A stretch of 64,000 nt of DNA, from contig NZ_LMEH01000001.1 of assembly GCF_001425325.1 (NCBI RefSeq), positions 853,898 to 917,897 on the forward strand. Direction: 5' to 3'. Positions 16,336-24,845 of the stretch are shown here, piece after piece. Each line of letters begins with the position of its first letter. Positions within the stretch are counted from its first letter, which is position 1. Source of the stretch: Leifsonia sp. Root1293 (GTDB taxonomy: Bacteria; Actinomycetota; Actinomycetes; Actinomycetales; Microbacteriaceae). Both the position numbers and the translations under genes were made by a program. The notes under the pieces were generated by a model. The model saw nothing but the letters and a program-made list of their open reading frames with translations. It ran no database searches and was not told the DNA's origin.

Positions 16336-18774
16336 GTGAGCACACCCTCCCCGGCCGAGCGGTACGCAGCGTTCAAGGCCAGCACGACGCATCCGCAGCT
16401 CGAAGCGTTCCGTGCAGGCCTCAGCTTCGATCTCGATGACTTCCAACGCGCGAGCTGCGCCAGTCTCGAGGATGGCGGCAGCGTGCTGGTGGCAGCCCCC
16501 ACGGGAGCCGGAAAGACCGTCGTCGCCGAGTTCGCCGTCTTCCTGGCCATGCAGCAGCAGCGGGCGAAGGTGTTCTACACCACCCCGATGAAGGCGCTGT
16601 CGAACCAGAAGTTCAACGAGTTCGTCGACGAGTACGGCGCCTCAGAAGTGGGCCTTCTCACGGGCGACACCAACATCAACTCGAGTGCACGCATCGTGGT
16701 CATGACGACCGAAGTGCTGCGCAACATGCTCTACGCCGACTCCGACCTGCTCACCGACCTCGCCTTCGTCGTGATGGACGAGGTGCATTTCCTGGGCGAC
16801 CGCTTCCGCGGCGCCGTCTGGGAGGAGGTCATCATCCACCTCCCGCAGCGCGTGCGCATGGTGTCGCTGAGCGCGACGGTCTCCAACGCCGAGGAGTTCG
16901 GCGACTGGCTGCAGGCCGTGCGCGGCGACACCGCGGTGATCGTCTCCGAGGATCGGCCCGTTCCTCTCGAGCAGCATGTACTCGTGCGCACGAAGCTCGT
17001 CGACCTGTTCGACTCCTCCGGAGTCATCGCCACCACCCGGGTCAACCCTGAGCTGGTCCAGCTGGCGGCATCCGGTGGCCGGTCCATCCAGAATCGGTCG
17101 ACGGCCGGGCGACGCGGGCGCGACCGCGGCGGTTACCACCGTCCGCCGCCCCACGAGGGCCGCATGCCGCGGGAAGACCTCGTGGCGCTCCTCGACGGCA
17201 AGCACCTGCTTCCGGCGATCTTCTTCATCTTCAGTCGCGTCGGCTGCGACCAGGCTGTGCGTCAAGTCCTCCGCAGCGGGATCAGGCTGACGGATGCCGC
17301 AGAGCGCAGCGAGATCCGCCGCATCGCGGAGGAGCGCAGCCGCACCATGGTCGACGAGGATCTGGCCGTGCTCGGCTACTGGGAATGGCTCGAGGGCCTC
17401 GAGCGTGGGGTGGCGGCGCACCATGCCGGAATGCTCCCCGCCTTCAAGGAGGTCGTCGAGGAGCTCTTCCAGAAGAAGCTCGTCAAGGTGGTCTTCGCGA
17501 CCGAGACTCTCGCGCTCGGCATCAACATGCCCGCCCGCACCGTCGTGATGGAGAAGCTGGAGAAGTTCAACGGCGAGGCCCGGGTTCCGGTGACGCCGGG
17601 GGAGTACACCCAGCTCACCGGTCGAGCCGGCCGCCGCGGCATCGACGTCGAGGGGCACTCGGTCATCCAGTGGCAGCAGGGCCTCGATCCTCAGGCCGTG
17701 GCCTCGCTGGCCTCCAGACGCAGCTACCCGCTCAACTCGAGCTTCCGGCCGACCTACAACATGGCGGTCAACCTCATCGAGCAGTTCGGCCGGGAACGAG
17801 CCCGCGACATCCTCGAATCGTCGTTCGCGCAGTTCCAGGCCGACCGCGCCGTCGTCGACCTCGCTCGCACGGTGCGCCAGCAGCAGGAGTCGCTGGCGGG
17901 CTACGAGGAGGCCATGACCTGCCACCTCGGCGACTTCCGCGAGTACGCGTCGATCCGGCACCAGCTGAGCGACCTCGAGAAGCAGGGCGCGCGTGCCGAC
18001 AGCCAGCCGCAGGCAGCGCGTCAGAAGCGGCAGCGCGAGCTGACGAAACTGCGCAACCGCCTGAAGTCCCACCCGTGCCACGCCTGCAAGGACCGAGAGG
18101 CGCACAGCCGCTGGGCCGAGCGCTGGTACCGCCTGAAGCGCGAGAACGACACGCTCCAGCAGCAGATCCGTGCGCGCACGGGCGCCGTCGCCCGCATCTT
18201 CGATCGGGTAACCGACGTGCTGCTGCGTCTCGACTACCTCGAACGCGACGAGCACGGACGCCTGGGGGCGACATCCGCTGGCCGGATGCTGCGCCGCATC
18301 TACGGCGACCGGGACCTGCTCGCCGCCGAAGCCCTGCGCCGCGGCCTCTGGGACTCGCTCGATCCGGCCGGCCTGGCCGCCATGGCATGCGCCCTCGTGT
18401 TCGAGCCCCGTCGCGAGGAGGGCGAGACCGTGGAGCGCTACCTTCCGCGTGGGGCCTTCCCGGCTGCGCTCGAGGCGACGCAGCTTCTGTGGAGCGACCT
18501 CGACGACCTCGAACGCGACAGCAAGCTGCAGGGGTCGAGCCCCATCGCCACGGGCTTGTCGCTGGCGATGTACCGATGGGCGCGTGGTGGCCGCCTCAGT
18601 GACGTGCTGCTGGAGGCAGACATGGCCGCCGGCGACTTCGTGCGCTGGACCAAGCAGACGATCGATCTGCTCGACCAGCTCTCCGTCGTGGCCGACAACC
18701 CCGTCGCCCGCAACGCCCGTGCCGCGATCGACGGCGTGCGCCGCGGCATCGTGGCGTACTCCACTGTCGCCTGA
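16336..18774 (+). CDS. helY: DEAD/DEAH-box RNA helicase, Ski2/Mtr4-like (HelY)
   Basis: This 812-residue superfamily 2 helicase has Walker A APTGAGKT (about residue 55), motif II VMDEVHF, motif III SLSATVSN, and the RecA2 motifs TETLALGINMPARTV and QLTGRAGRRGID. A winged/stalk region with CHACKDREAHSRW and a C-terminal DSHCT-like helical domain follow, as in Ski2-type RNA helicases. It is the HelY gene found next to tatC in mycobacteria. The GTG at 16336 has a TAGGCT box 6 bases upstream, so the mRNA is likely leaderless. The RNA substrate is unknown. Confidence 0.92.
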   Translation: MSTPSPAERYAAFKASTTHPQLEAFRAGLSFDLDDFQRASCASLEDGGSVLVAAPTGAGKTVVAEFAVFLAMQQQRAKVFYTTPMKALSNQKFNEFVDEYGASEVGLLTGDTNINSSARIVVMTTEVLRNMLYADSDLLTDLAFVVMDEVHFLGDRFRGAVWEEVIIHLPQRVRMVSLSATVSNAEEFGDWLQAVRGDTAVIVSEDRPVPLEQHVLVRTKLVDLFDSSGVIATTRVNPELVQLAASGGRSIQNRSTAGRRGRDRGGYHRPPPHEGRMPREDLVALLDGKHLLPAIFFIFSRVGCDQAVRQVLRSGIRLTDAAERSEIRRIAEERSRTMVDEDLAVLGYWEWLEGLERGVAAHHAGMLPAFKEVVEELFQKKLVKVVFATETLALGINMPARTVVMEKLEKFNGEARVPVTPGEYTQLTGRAGRRGIDVEGHSVIQWQQGLDPQAVASLASRRSYPLNSSFRPTYNMAVNLIEQFGRERARDILESSFAQFQADRAVVDLARTVRQQQESLAGYEEAMTCHLGDFREYASIRHQLSDLEKQGARADSQPQAARQKRQRELTKLRNRLKSHPCHACKDREAHSRWAERWYRLKRENDTLQQQIRARTGAVARIFDRVTDVLLRLDYLERDEHGRLGATSAGRMLRRIYGDRDLLAAEALRRGLWDSLDPAGLAAMACALVFEPRREEGETVERYLPRGAFPAALEATQLLWSDLDDLERDSKLQGSSPIATGLSLAMYRWARGGRLSDVLLEADMAAGDFVRWTKQTIDLLDQLSVVADNPVARNARAAIDGVRRGIVAYSTVA

Positions 18775-18838
18775 GCGCTTCCTCTGCGCCGGCGGCGACC
18801 TGAACGAATCGCCCGGTTCGCTCGCTTAGGCTGAACGG

Positions 18839-20410
18839 GTGCATCTCGGCGTCCCCACTCAGCGTGCGACGCCGCTCGTTCCCTTCTGGGGCGCGATCCT
18901 CCTCGGCGCCGGGTCCGGCTACCTTCTCGATGCCGCGTTCCCCGACCGCGGCTGGTGGCCGCTGGCACCCGTCGCGGTGCTGCTCCTGTTGGTCGCGCTG
19001 CGCGGCCGCAGCTTCGGAACCGGTCTGCTCGTCGGGCTGATCAGCGGTTCCGTGTTCTGGCTCGTGCAGATCATCTGGCTGACGCGCTACCTCGGCCCGG
19101 TGCCGTGGCTGGCTCTCGGCATCCTGCAGGCCATCTTCTTCGCCATCGGCTGCGCCCTGATCGCCGTCGTGCTCGGATGGGGACCCGCGGTCTGGCCGAC
19201 CCGGCTCGGTCGGCTCGGCATGCTGCCGGTCGTCGTGGCGGGCCTCTGGACCGCGCGCGAGGGCTTCACGGCGGTCGCCCCGTACGGCGGCTTCGCCTGG
19301 GGTCGCCTGGCGCTTTCGCAATCCCAGAGCCCGTTCACCGACCTGGCTGCGTGGCTCGGAGTCGCCGGCCTGAGCTTCGTGATCGCGTGGGTGGCGGCCT
19401 TCGCGTTCTTCCTGATCCTCGAGACGGATGCCCCAGCCCTCCGCCGCATTGGTGCGATCGTGGCCGCCATCGCCGTGCTGATCGTGCTGCCGGCCTGGCC
19501 CGTCATCGTGTCGGGCACCACCACCGTCGCCGCTGTGCAGGGCAATGCCGACGCCGGATTGTTCGCCAATCGACCGGCCGGCGAGATCCTCATGGACCAC
19601 GTGGCGGCCAGCCTCCCGGTGGAGGGCCAGGACGTCGACATGGTCGTCTGGCCGGAGAACGCATCAGACGTCGATCCCACCCGGTCGTTCCAGGCGTCGA
19701 GAATGCTCGACCAGGTCGCCACCGCCCTCGACGCCCCGCTCGTCGCGGGCACCGTCACCGAGCGCGACGGCCTGTACTACAACACCTCGTTCCTCTGGGA
19801 ACCCGGCCAGGGCGTCGTCGACTACTACGACAAGGGGCATCCGGTCCCGTTTGCCGAGTACATGCCCGACAGGGCGTTCTGGAGGCCGTTCGCTCCCGAG
19901 CTCATCGACCTGGTCGGCCGCGACTACCAGATGGGCAGGACGGATGGCGTGTTCGACATCGACGGTGTCATCGCCGGCATCTCGATCTGCTTCGATATCG
20001 CCGATGACCAGCTGGTCGCGAACCTCATGGGTCAGGGCGCCCAGATCATCTTGGCGCAGACCAACAACGCCGACTTCGGAACGGCCGAGCAGCCGACCGA
20101 CGAGAGCGCCCAGCAGCTCGCCATCGCCCGCATCCGCGCCGTCGAGACCGGACGCACCGTCGTGAACATCTCGACCGTGGGGGAGAGCGCCATCGTGGCA
20201 CCCAATGGGTCGACGATCGACTCGCTGCCGGCTTTCACCGCTGGTGCGATGGTGCAGGAGGTACCCCTCAGCGACACCACCACGCCGGCGATGGTCGTCG
20301 GGCGAGGTCTCGAGTGGTTGGCTGCCGGCGTGGGGCTCGCGGGTTTCGTGCTGGCGTGCGCGGCTGCGGTGCGGGGTCGCCGCATCCGCCGCTCGGCGTC
20401 CGGCCGTTAA
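18839..20410 (+). CDS. lnt: Apolipoprotein N-acyltransferase
   Basis: This 523-residue protein has five to seven N-terminal membrane spans, an extracytoplasmic nitrilase (CN-hydrolase) domain and a final transmembrane helix. The nitrilase triad is present: Glu in VVWPENASDVD, Lys in YYDKGHPVPFAEYMP and Cys in ISICFDIADD. It adds the third acyl chain to lipoproteins. In many actinobacteria Lnt is fused or adjacent to a dolichol-phosphate mannose synthase; none is seen here. The GTG at 18839 follows TAGGCT by 6 bases, the same arrangement as helY. Confidence 0.93.
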   Translation: MHLGVPTQRATPLVPFWGAILLGAGSGYLLDAAFPDRGWWPLAPVAVLLLLVALRGRSFGTGLLVGLISGSVFWLVQIIWLTRYLGPVPWLALGILQAIFFAIGCALIAVVLGWGPAVWPTRLGRLGMLPVVVAGLWTAREGFTAVAPYGGFAWGRLALSQSQSPFTDLAAWLGVAGLSFVIAWVAAFAFFLILETDAPALRRIGAIVAAIAVLIVLPAWPVIVSGTTTVAAVQGNADAGLFANRPAGEILMDHVAASLPVEGQDVDMVVWPENASDVDPTRSFQASRMLDQVATALDAPLVAGTVTERDGLYYNTSFLWEPGQGVVDYYDKGHPVPFAEYMPDRAFWRPFAPELIDLVGRDYQMGRTDGVFDIDGVIAGISICFDIADDQLVANLMGQGAQIILAQTNNADFGTAEQPTDESAQQLAIARIRAVETGRTVVNISTVGESAIVAPNGSTIDSLPAFTAGAMVQEVPLSDTTTPAMVVGRGLEWLAAGVGLAGFVLACAAAVRGRRIRRSASGR

Positions 20411-20416
20411 ACCAGA

Positions 20417-20449
20417 AACGCGACCACCTCGGCTCGAGGTGATCGCGTT
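20417..20449. terminator. Bidirectional terminator between lnt and rbpA
   Basis: AACGCGACCACCTCG, loop GCT, then CGAGGTGATCGCGTT form a 15-bp stem with one mismatch. It lies between the convergent lnt and rbpA stops. Confidence 0.7.
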
Positions 20450-20468
20450 CGACGGTGCTGGCGGGCGC

Positions 20469-20834
20469 TTATGCGCCGATCTTCTGCTGTCCCCGACGGG
20501 CACGCAGGATGTTCAGCCGCTCCTCGAGGAGCTCTTCGAGCTCCGGGATGGTGCGACGCTCGAGCAGCATGTCCCAGTGCGTACGGGCGACCTTCTCGTC
20601 GGAGCGGTCGATGACGACGGGCTTCGAATCGACGATGAGGATGGCCTCGAGGCCGCACTGCTTGCATTCCCAGCTCTGCGGGGCCTCGGCGTCGGCCGAG
20701 AACGTCATCACGGACTCGTGACCGCAGTGCTCGCACCGGTACGTGTGATTGACACGCTGTGCGAAAGCAACGCCCTCTTCACTCTGAAGGCTCTGTGCAC
20801 CCAAGCGCATTCCACGCAAACTACGATCAGCCAT
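20469..20834 (-). CDS. rbpA: RNA polymerase-binding protein RbpA
   Basis: This 121-residue protein begins MADRSLRGMRLGAQSLQSEE, the RbpA N-terminal tail. A zinc core follows (YRCEHCGHE and WECKQCGLEA, the second pair slightly separated), then the basic linker and sigma-interacting C-terminal helix (ARTHWDMLLERRTIPELEELL). RbpA stabilises open promoter complexes of the primary sigma factor in actinobacteria. The ATG has AGGAG 8 bases upstream. A possible -10 (TATAAC on the minus strand, 20861-20866) lies about 30 bases before the start. Confidence 0.96.
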   Translation of the reverse strand: MADRSLRGMRLGAQSLQSEEGVAFAQRVNHTYRCEHCGHESVMTFSADAEAPQSWECKQCGLEAILIVDSKPVVIDRSDEKVARTHWDMLLERRTIPELEELLEERLNILRARRGQQKIGA

Positions 20835-20959
20835 GGTGATCTCCTCTCACTGCCTCATCAGTTATAACGGGCCAAGCTGGGCGTAACCTTCCCGTGACCT
20901 CCGGTTCGCACAGCGCACTCCCAGACAAGGGGGTGGATCGACGGATTCACAGCTGGCGG

Positions 20960-21733
20960 TCAGGCGCCGGACTCGCCGTCCCGTCGCAGCACGTGAGCCG
21001 CGATGTCGGCTCGGTCCGTGACGATGCCGTCGACCCCGAGTGCGAAGAGCCTGCGCATGGCAGCCGGATCGTTCACAGTCCACACGTGGACCTCGAGCCC
21101 GGCGTCGTGCACGGCAGCGATGACGCGGGGAGTGACCAACTGGATGCCACCGCTCCTCTCGGGGATCTGCAGCGCCACCAACCCGGCCAGGCTCCTGACG
21201 ACGTTGCGGCGCAGTCCGGTGCGGGCGCCGAGTATGGCGCGGACCACGATGGACGCGGATGCCGACGACACGACGCCCGGCAGCAGGGCGACGGCCGCAG
21301 CCCGGCGCCGCTCGGAGAAGGAGGTGATCAGCACGCGTCCGACGGCGTCGGCTGCCAGGACGGTGGACGCGACACTCGCGATGGAGCCGGCATCCTTCAC
21401 ATCGATGTTGAAGCGGGCGGTGGGGAACGTCGTCAGGGCGTCTTCGAGGGTGCAGAACGACTGGCCGTGACCGAGGTCGATGTCGAGCAACTGCTCGGCC
21501 GAGAGCTCGTTGATGCGCTGTCGGCGACCGACGAGTCGTGCGAGATCGGGATCGTGGCTGATGATGGCGACACCGTCACGACTGGTGTGCACGTCGGTCT
21601 CGAGGTGGGTCGCCCCGACCTCGAAAGCGCGCTGGAACGCGAGGAGGGTGTTCTCGGGCGCTGAGACGGCGAGGCCCCGGTGCGCGAGCACGCGGGGCCA
21701 GGCCGTGTCGAGGTAGGAACCCGGTGTCTGCAC
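20960..21733 (-). CDS. Glycerophosphodiester phosphodiesterase family protein
   Basis: This 257-residue TIM-barrel enzyme has the GDPD motifs LAHRGLAVSAPENT (catalytic His and metal Glu) and ETDVHTSRDGVAIISHD (metal Glu/Asp and the second His), ending with VWTVNDPAAMRRLFALGVDGIVTD. It hydrolyses glycerophosphodiesters to sn-glycerol 3-phosphate and an alcohol; no signal peptide is seen, so action is probably intracellular. It follows the SPFH gene by 7 bases on the same strand and is the last gene of a three-gene operon. Confidence 0.92.
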   Translation of the reverse strand: MQTPGSYLDTAWPRVLAHRGLAVSAPENTLLAFQRAFEVGATHLETDVHTSRDGVAIISHDPDLARLVGRRQRINELSAEQLLDIDLGHGQSFCTLEDALTTFPTARFNIDVKDAGSIASVASTVLAADAVGRVLITSFSERRRAAAVALLPGVVSSASASIVVRAILGARTGLRRNVVRSLAGLVALQIPERSGGIQLVTPRVIAAVHDAGLEVHVWTVNDPAAMRRLFALGVDGIVTDRADIAAHVLRRDGESGA

Positions 21734-21741
21734 GGGACGGA

Positions 21742-22674
21742 TCAGGAGGCGACGGGCGGACCGGACGGGGGAGTGGTGTCGCCCTTGCCGGGGACGAACG
21801 CCGAGCTGAAGCCCTTGAGCGCCTCCGTGAACTCGCTCGGGATGATCCAGAGCTTGCTCGCCTCGCCCTGCGCGATCTGCGGCAGGGTCTGCAGGTACTG
21901 GTAGGCCAGCAGCTTGGGATCGGGGTCGCCCTCGTGGATCGCCGTGAAGACCGTGCGGATGGCCTCGGCCTCACCCTGAGCGCGCAGCACCGCCGCCTTC
22001 GCATCACCCTCCGCTCGGAGGATCTCCGCCTGACGGGCGCCTTCGGCCGTGAGGATCGCCGACTGCTTCGTACCCTCGGCGGTGAGGATGAGCGCACGTC
22101 GGTCTCGCTCGGCGCGCATCTGCTTCTCCATCGAGTCCTGGATGGAGTGGGGCGGATCGATCGCCTTGAGCTCGACGCGGTTGACTCGGATGCCCCACTT
22201 GCCGGTGGCCTCGTCGAGCACGATGCGCAGCTGTCCGTTGATGTTGTCGCGACTCGTCAGTGCCTCCTCGAGGTTGAGTCCGCCGACCACGTTGCGCAGG
22301 GTCGTCGTGGTGAGCTGCTCGACGGCACCGAGGTAGTTGGCGATCTCGTACGTCGCGGCACGGGCATCCGTCACCTGGAAGTAGACGACGGTGTCGATGG
22401 AGACGACGAGGTTGTCCTCGGTGATGACGGGCTGAGGTGGGAACGAGACGACCTGCTCGCGCAGGTCGACGAGGCGGCGCACCTTGTCGACGAACGGGAC
22501 CAGGAGATTCAGGCCCGGCATGAATGTCTTGTGGTAGCGGCCCAGCCGTTCGACCACGCCGGCGTAGGCCTGCGGAATGATGCGGATGGAACGGAAGATC
22601 ACCACCAGCACGAAGATGATGATGACGATGATGATGACGGCCAGCACGATCTGGCCTGTCAGGGTGTCTGTCAT
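21742..22674 (-). CDS. SPFH/Band 7 (stomatin-like) membrane protein
   Basis: This 310-residue protein has an N-terminal transmembrane helix (VLAVIIIVIIIFVLVVIF), the SPFH domain beginning RIIPQAYAGVVERLGRYHKT, and a long Ala/Glu-rich helical repeat (about 190-245, ILTAEGTKQSAILTAEG) that drives oligomerisation. Such proteins form large membrane scaffolds and act in membrane quality control or microdomains, usually with an NfeD partner. Here NfeD is encoded directly upstream with a 4-base ATGA overlap. Confidence 0.93.
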   Translation of the reverse strand: MTDTLTGQIVLAVIIIVIIIFVLVVIFRSIRIIPQAYAGVVERLGRYHKTFMPGLNLLVPFVDKVRRLVDLREQVVSFPPQPVITEDNLVVSIDTVVYFQVTDARAATYEIANYLGAVEQLTTTTLRNVVGGLNLEEALTSRDNINGQLRIVLDEATGKWGIRVNRVELKAIDPPHSIQDSMEKQMRAERDRRALILTAEGTKQSAILTAEGARQAEILRAEGDAKAAVLRAQGEAEAIRTVFTAIHEGDPDPKLLAYQYLQTLPQIAQGEASKLWIIPSEFTEALKGFSSAFVPGKGDTTPPSGPPVAS

Positions 22675-23150
22675 TCCTGCGTCCTTTCAACCGGGACGAC
22701 GACGGCGGTCGCGCCGTCGATCGCGGTGACGATGACCTGCTCACCGGCGGCGACGACGCGCTGCTCGGTGACGGGGGAGAGTCGGATGGTCCAGGTCTCG
22801 CCGTTGGCGAGCTTGGCCTGGCCGGGACCGGCGCCGACTCCGATCGAGGCGACGATGGTGGCACCCATGCCGATCAGGGCATCCACGTTGCTGCGAGCGG
22901 GGTCGCCGCCCTTCTTGAGGGCGCGGAGAAGTGGCGGCCTGATGAAGGCGAGAAGAGCGACAGACAGCACGGCCGCAACGAGGATCTGGCCCCACCACGG
23001 AACTCCGATGAGGCTGGCGGCGAGCCCGCCGACGCTGCCGAGGGCGATCATGAGGAACGTGAGCTCGAGTGTCAGCGTCTCGATCGTTCCGAAGATCAGG
23101 ATGAGCGCCAGCCACACGATCCACGCGTAAGCGAAGACTCCCTCGTCCAT
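22671..23150 (-). CDS. NfeD family membrane protein
   Basis: This 159-residue protein has two or three transmembrane segments (WIVWLALILIFGTIETLTLE; LTFLMIALGSVGGLAASLIG; GQILVAAVLSVALLAFI) and a C-terminal OB-fold (MGATIVASIGVGAGPGQAKL to VIVTAIDGATAVVVPV). This is the short NfeD form without the ClpP-like protease domain. It pairs with the SPFH protein encoded by the next gene. The ATG at 23150 follows a GGGGG tract; a TAGCGT -10-like box lies about 24 bases before it. Confidence 0.9.
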   Translation of the reverse strand: MDEGVFAYAWIVWLALILIFGTIETLTLELTFLMIALGSVGGLAASLIGVPWWGQILVAAVLSVALLAFIRPPLLRALKKGGDPARSNVDALIGMGATIVASIGVGAGPGQAKLANGETWTIRLSPVTEQRVVAAGEQVIVTAIDGATAVVVPVERTQE

Positions 23151-23286
23151 GTGCGCCCCCTTTGCGTCGTCATTCGACGCTATCAGTCCGGGCTGGGCGA
23201 TTCCCGTTGATTGGTAGTCTCATCCGGGGATGCTCCAGCTTCATCGCCGCATCCGCTCGCACAGCATCGACCGCAAGGAGTCTCCA

Positions 23287-24054
23287 GTGACCAACCCCAT
23301 CGCCCCAGGATCACTCACCGGCAAGACAGCCGTCGTGACGGGCTCGTCGCGCGGCATCGGCGCCGACACGGTGCGACTCTTCGCTGCGGCCGGTGCCGAC
23401 GTCGTCATCAACTTCCGCAACAAGGAGGCGCGTGCCGTCAAGCTCGCCGACGAGATCCGCGCGGCCGGCGGCCGGGCGATCACGGTGGGAGCGGACCTGA
23501 CCGATCGTTCCTCCGTCGACAGCCTCATGGACCAGGTTGCTGCCGAATTCGGCTCCATCGACATCCTGGTGCTCAATGCGTCGGGCGGCATGGAGTCCGG
23601 CATGGCCGCCGACTACGCGATGACCCTCAACCGCGATGCGCAGGTCGGGGTGCTCGACGCAGCACTCCCGCACCTGAAGCCCGGCAGCCGTGTCGTCTTC
23701 GTCACGAGCCACCAGGCGCACTTCATCCGCACGACGGAGACGATGCCGGAGTACGTGCCCGTCGCCCTCAGCAAGCGTGCGGGCGAGGACGCACTGCGAG
23801 CCCGCATTCCCGAGCTGACGGCGGCCGGGATCGACTTCGTGGTCGTCTCCGGCGACATGATCGAGGGCACCATCACTGCGACGCTGCTCGAGCGGGCCAA
23901 CCCGGGTGCCATCTCGTCGCGCAAGGAGTCGGCCGGCAAGCTGTACAACGTGGGGGAGTTCGCCGCCGAGGTGGCTGCCGCCGCTGTCGAGCCGATTCCC
24001 GCCGACAACACCCGCTACGTCGGCGACACCAGCGACTTCGCTCCCGAGGCCTGA
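23287..24054 (+). CDS. SDR family protein with atypical active site
   Basis: This 255-residue Rossmann-fold protein has the nucleotide motif VVTGSSRGIGADTV and the LVLNAS (NNAG-like) strand, so it belongs to the short-chain dehydrogenase/reductase superfamily. The YxxxK active site is altered: the segment reads EYVPVALSK, so the position four before the Lys is Val and the nearest Tyr is 7 before it. It may use a shifted Tyr or be a non-catalytic relative. GTG at 23287 is chosen because AAGGAG lies 5 bases upstream; an ATG at 23230, close behind a TAGTCT box, is an alternative start. Confidence 0.85.
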   Translation: MTNPIAPGSLTGKTAVVTGSSRGIGADTVRLFAAAGADVVINFRNKEARAVKLADEIRAAGGRAITVGADLTDRSSVDSLMDQVAAEFGSIDILVLNASGGMESGMAADYAMTLNRDAQVGVLDAALPHLKPGSRVVFVTSHQAHFIRTTETMPEYVPVALSKRAGEDALRARIPELTAAGIDFVVVSGDMIEGTITATLLERANPGAISSRKESAGKLYNVGEFAAEVAAAAVEPIPADNTRYVGDTSDFAPEA

Positions 24055-24078
24055 CGCAGCGGAGACGCGTCTCCCAGG

Positions 24079-24119
24079 ATGACGAAGGCCCCCGTCCGTC
24101 GGACGGGGGCCTTCGTCAT
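24079..24119. terminator. Strong bidirectional hairpin terminator
   Basis: A 41-base perfect inverted repeat (20-base arms, single central T) with core GAAGGCCCCCGTCCG lies between the convergent SDR and DUF308 genes. Confidence 0.85.
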
Positions 24120-24130
24120 ACGCGGACGTG

Positions 24131-24712
24131 CTACGCGGTCGTGGCGTTCCGCCCGAAGGTGAAGGCCTGCACCAGCTGGACGAGACCGGCGATGACGAGG
24201 AAGATGCCGCCGATGACGAGCAAGACGGCGACGGATGCGGCCGGGAGGAACAGCACGACGATTCCGGCGATGATGCTGATGACGCCGAAGACGATGCCCG
24301 GCCACCGCGAGCCGTCAGACGCAGACTCGACGAGGGCGGCGACACCCTCGATGATCCAGGCGATACCGATGATGATGCCGAGCAGGGCGACAGTCGACTC
24401 GAGGTTGCGCAGCGCGAAGATGCCGGCGATCACAAGGAGCAGGCCGAGCAGGATGCTGAGCACTCGCGACCCGCCCGAGATCCCCTTCGAGAAGATGCCC
24501 TTGGCCAGGCGCACGATTCCGATGATGAGGAAGTAGAGGCCGAAGAGCACGGCCAGCAGACCGGCCGTCTTGTCTGGCCACACGAGGACCACGATTCCCA
24601 GCACGAGCGCGACGACGGCGCTCACGCCGAGAGCGACCCTGATCCCGTTGACTTCGGACTTGCTGAGGCGGTTGGGGTCGATCTGGAAACCCAATGCGGT
24701 GATATCGGACAT
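24131..24712 (-). CDS. DUF308 (HdeD-like) membrane protein
   Basis: This 193-residue protein has six evenly spaced transmembrane helices (for example VALGVSAVVALVLGIVVLVW, VLSILLGLLLVIAGIFAL and VAVLLVIGGIFLVIAGLVQL) with short charged loops such as WPDKTAG. That is the DUF308/HdeD pattern of three helical hairpins. HdeD is linked to acid resistance in Escherichia coli, but most actinobacterial members have no known role. The ATG has AAGGAG (minus strand) 5 bases upstream. The gene is monocistronic, flanked by a terminator and by the GH3 gene. Confidence 0.85.
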   Translation of the reverse strand: MSDITALGFQIDPNRLSKSEVNGIRVALGVSAVVALVLGIVVLVWPDKTAGLLAVLFGLYFLIIGIVRLAKGIFSKGISGGSRVLSILLGLLLVIAGIFALRNLESTVALLGIIIGIAWIIEGVAALVESASDGSRWPGIVFGVISIIAGIVVLFLPAASVAVLLVIGGIFLVIAGLVQLVQAFTFGRNATTA

Positions 24713-24845
24713 GACACTCCTTCAGGGAAATCTGTTGCTCCGATTGTGGCGCACATTCGGGAGATTCACAGGAATGAGACGGTCGGTGTCGCGATCCCGC
24801 GTGGTCCGGCTCGCGGGCGTCGAGCCGAACCACGCCGGGCGCGCC

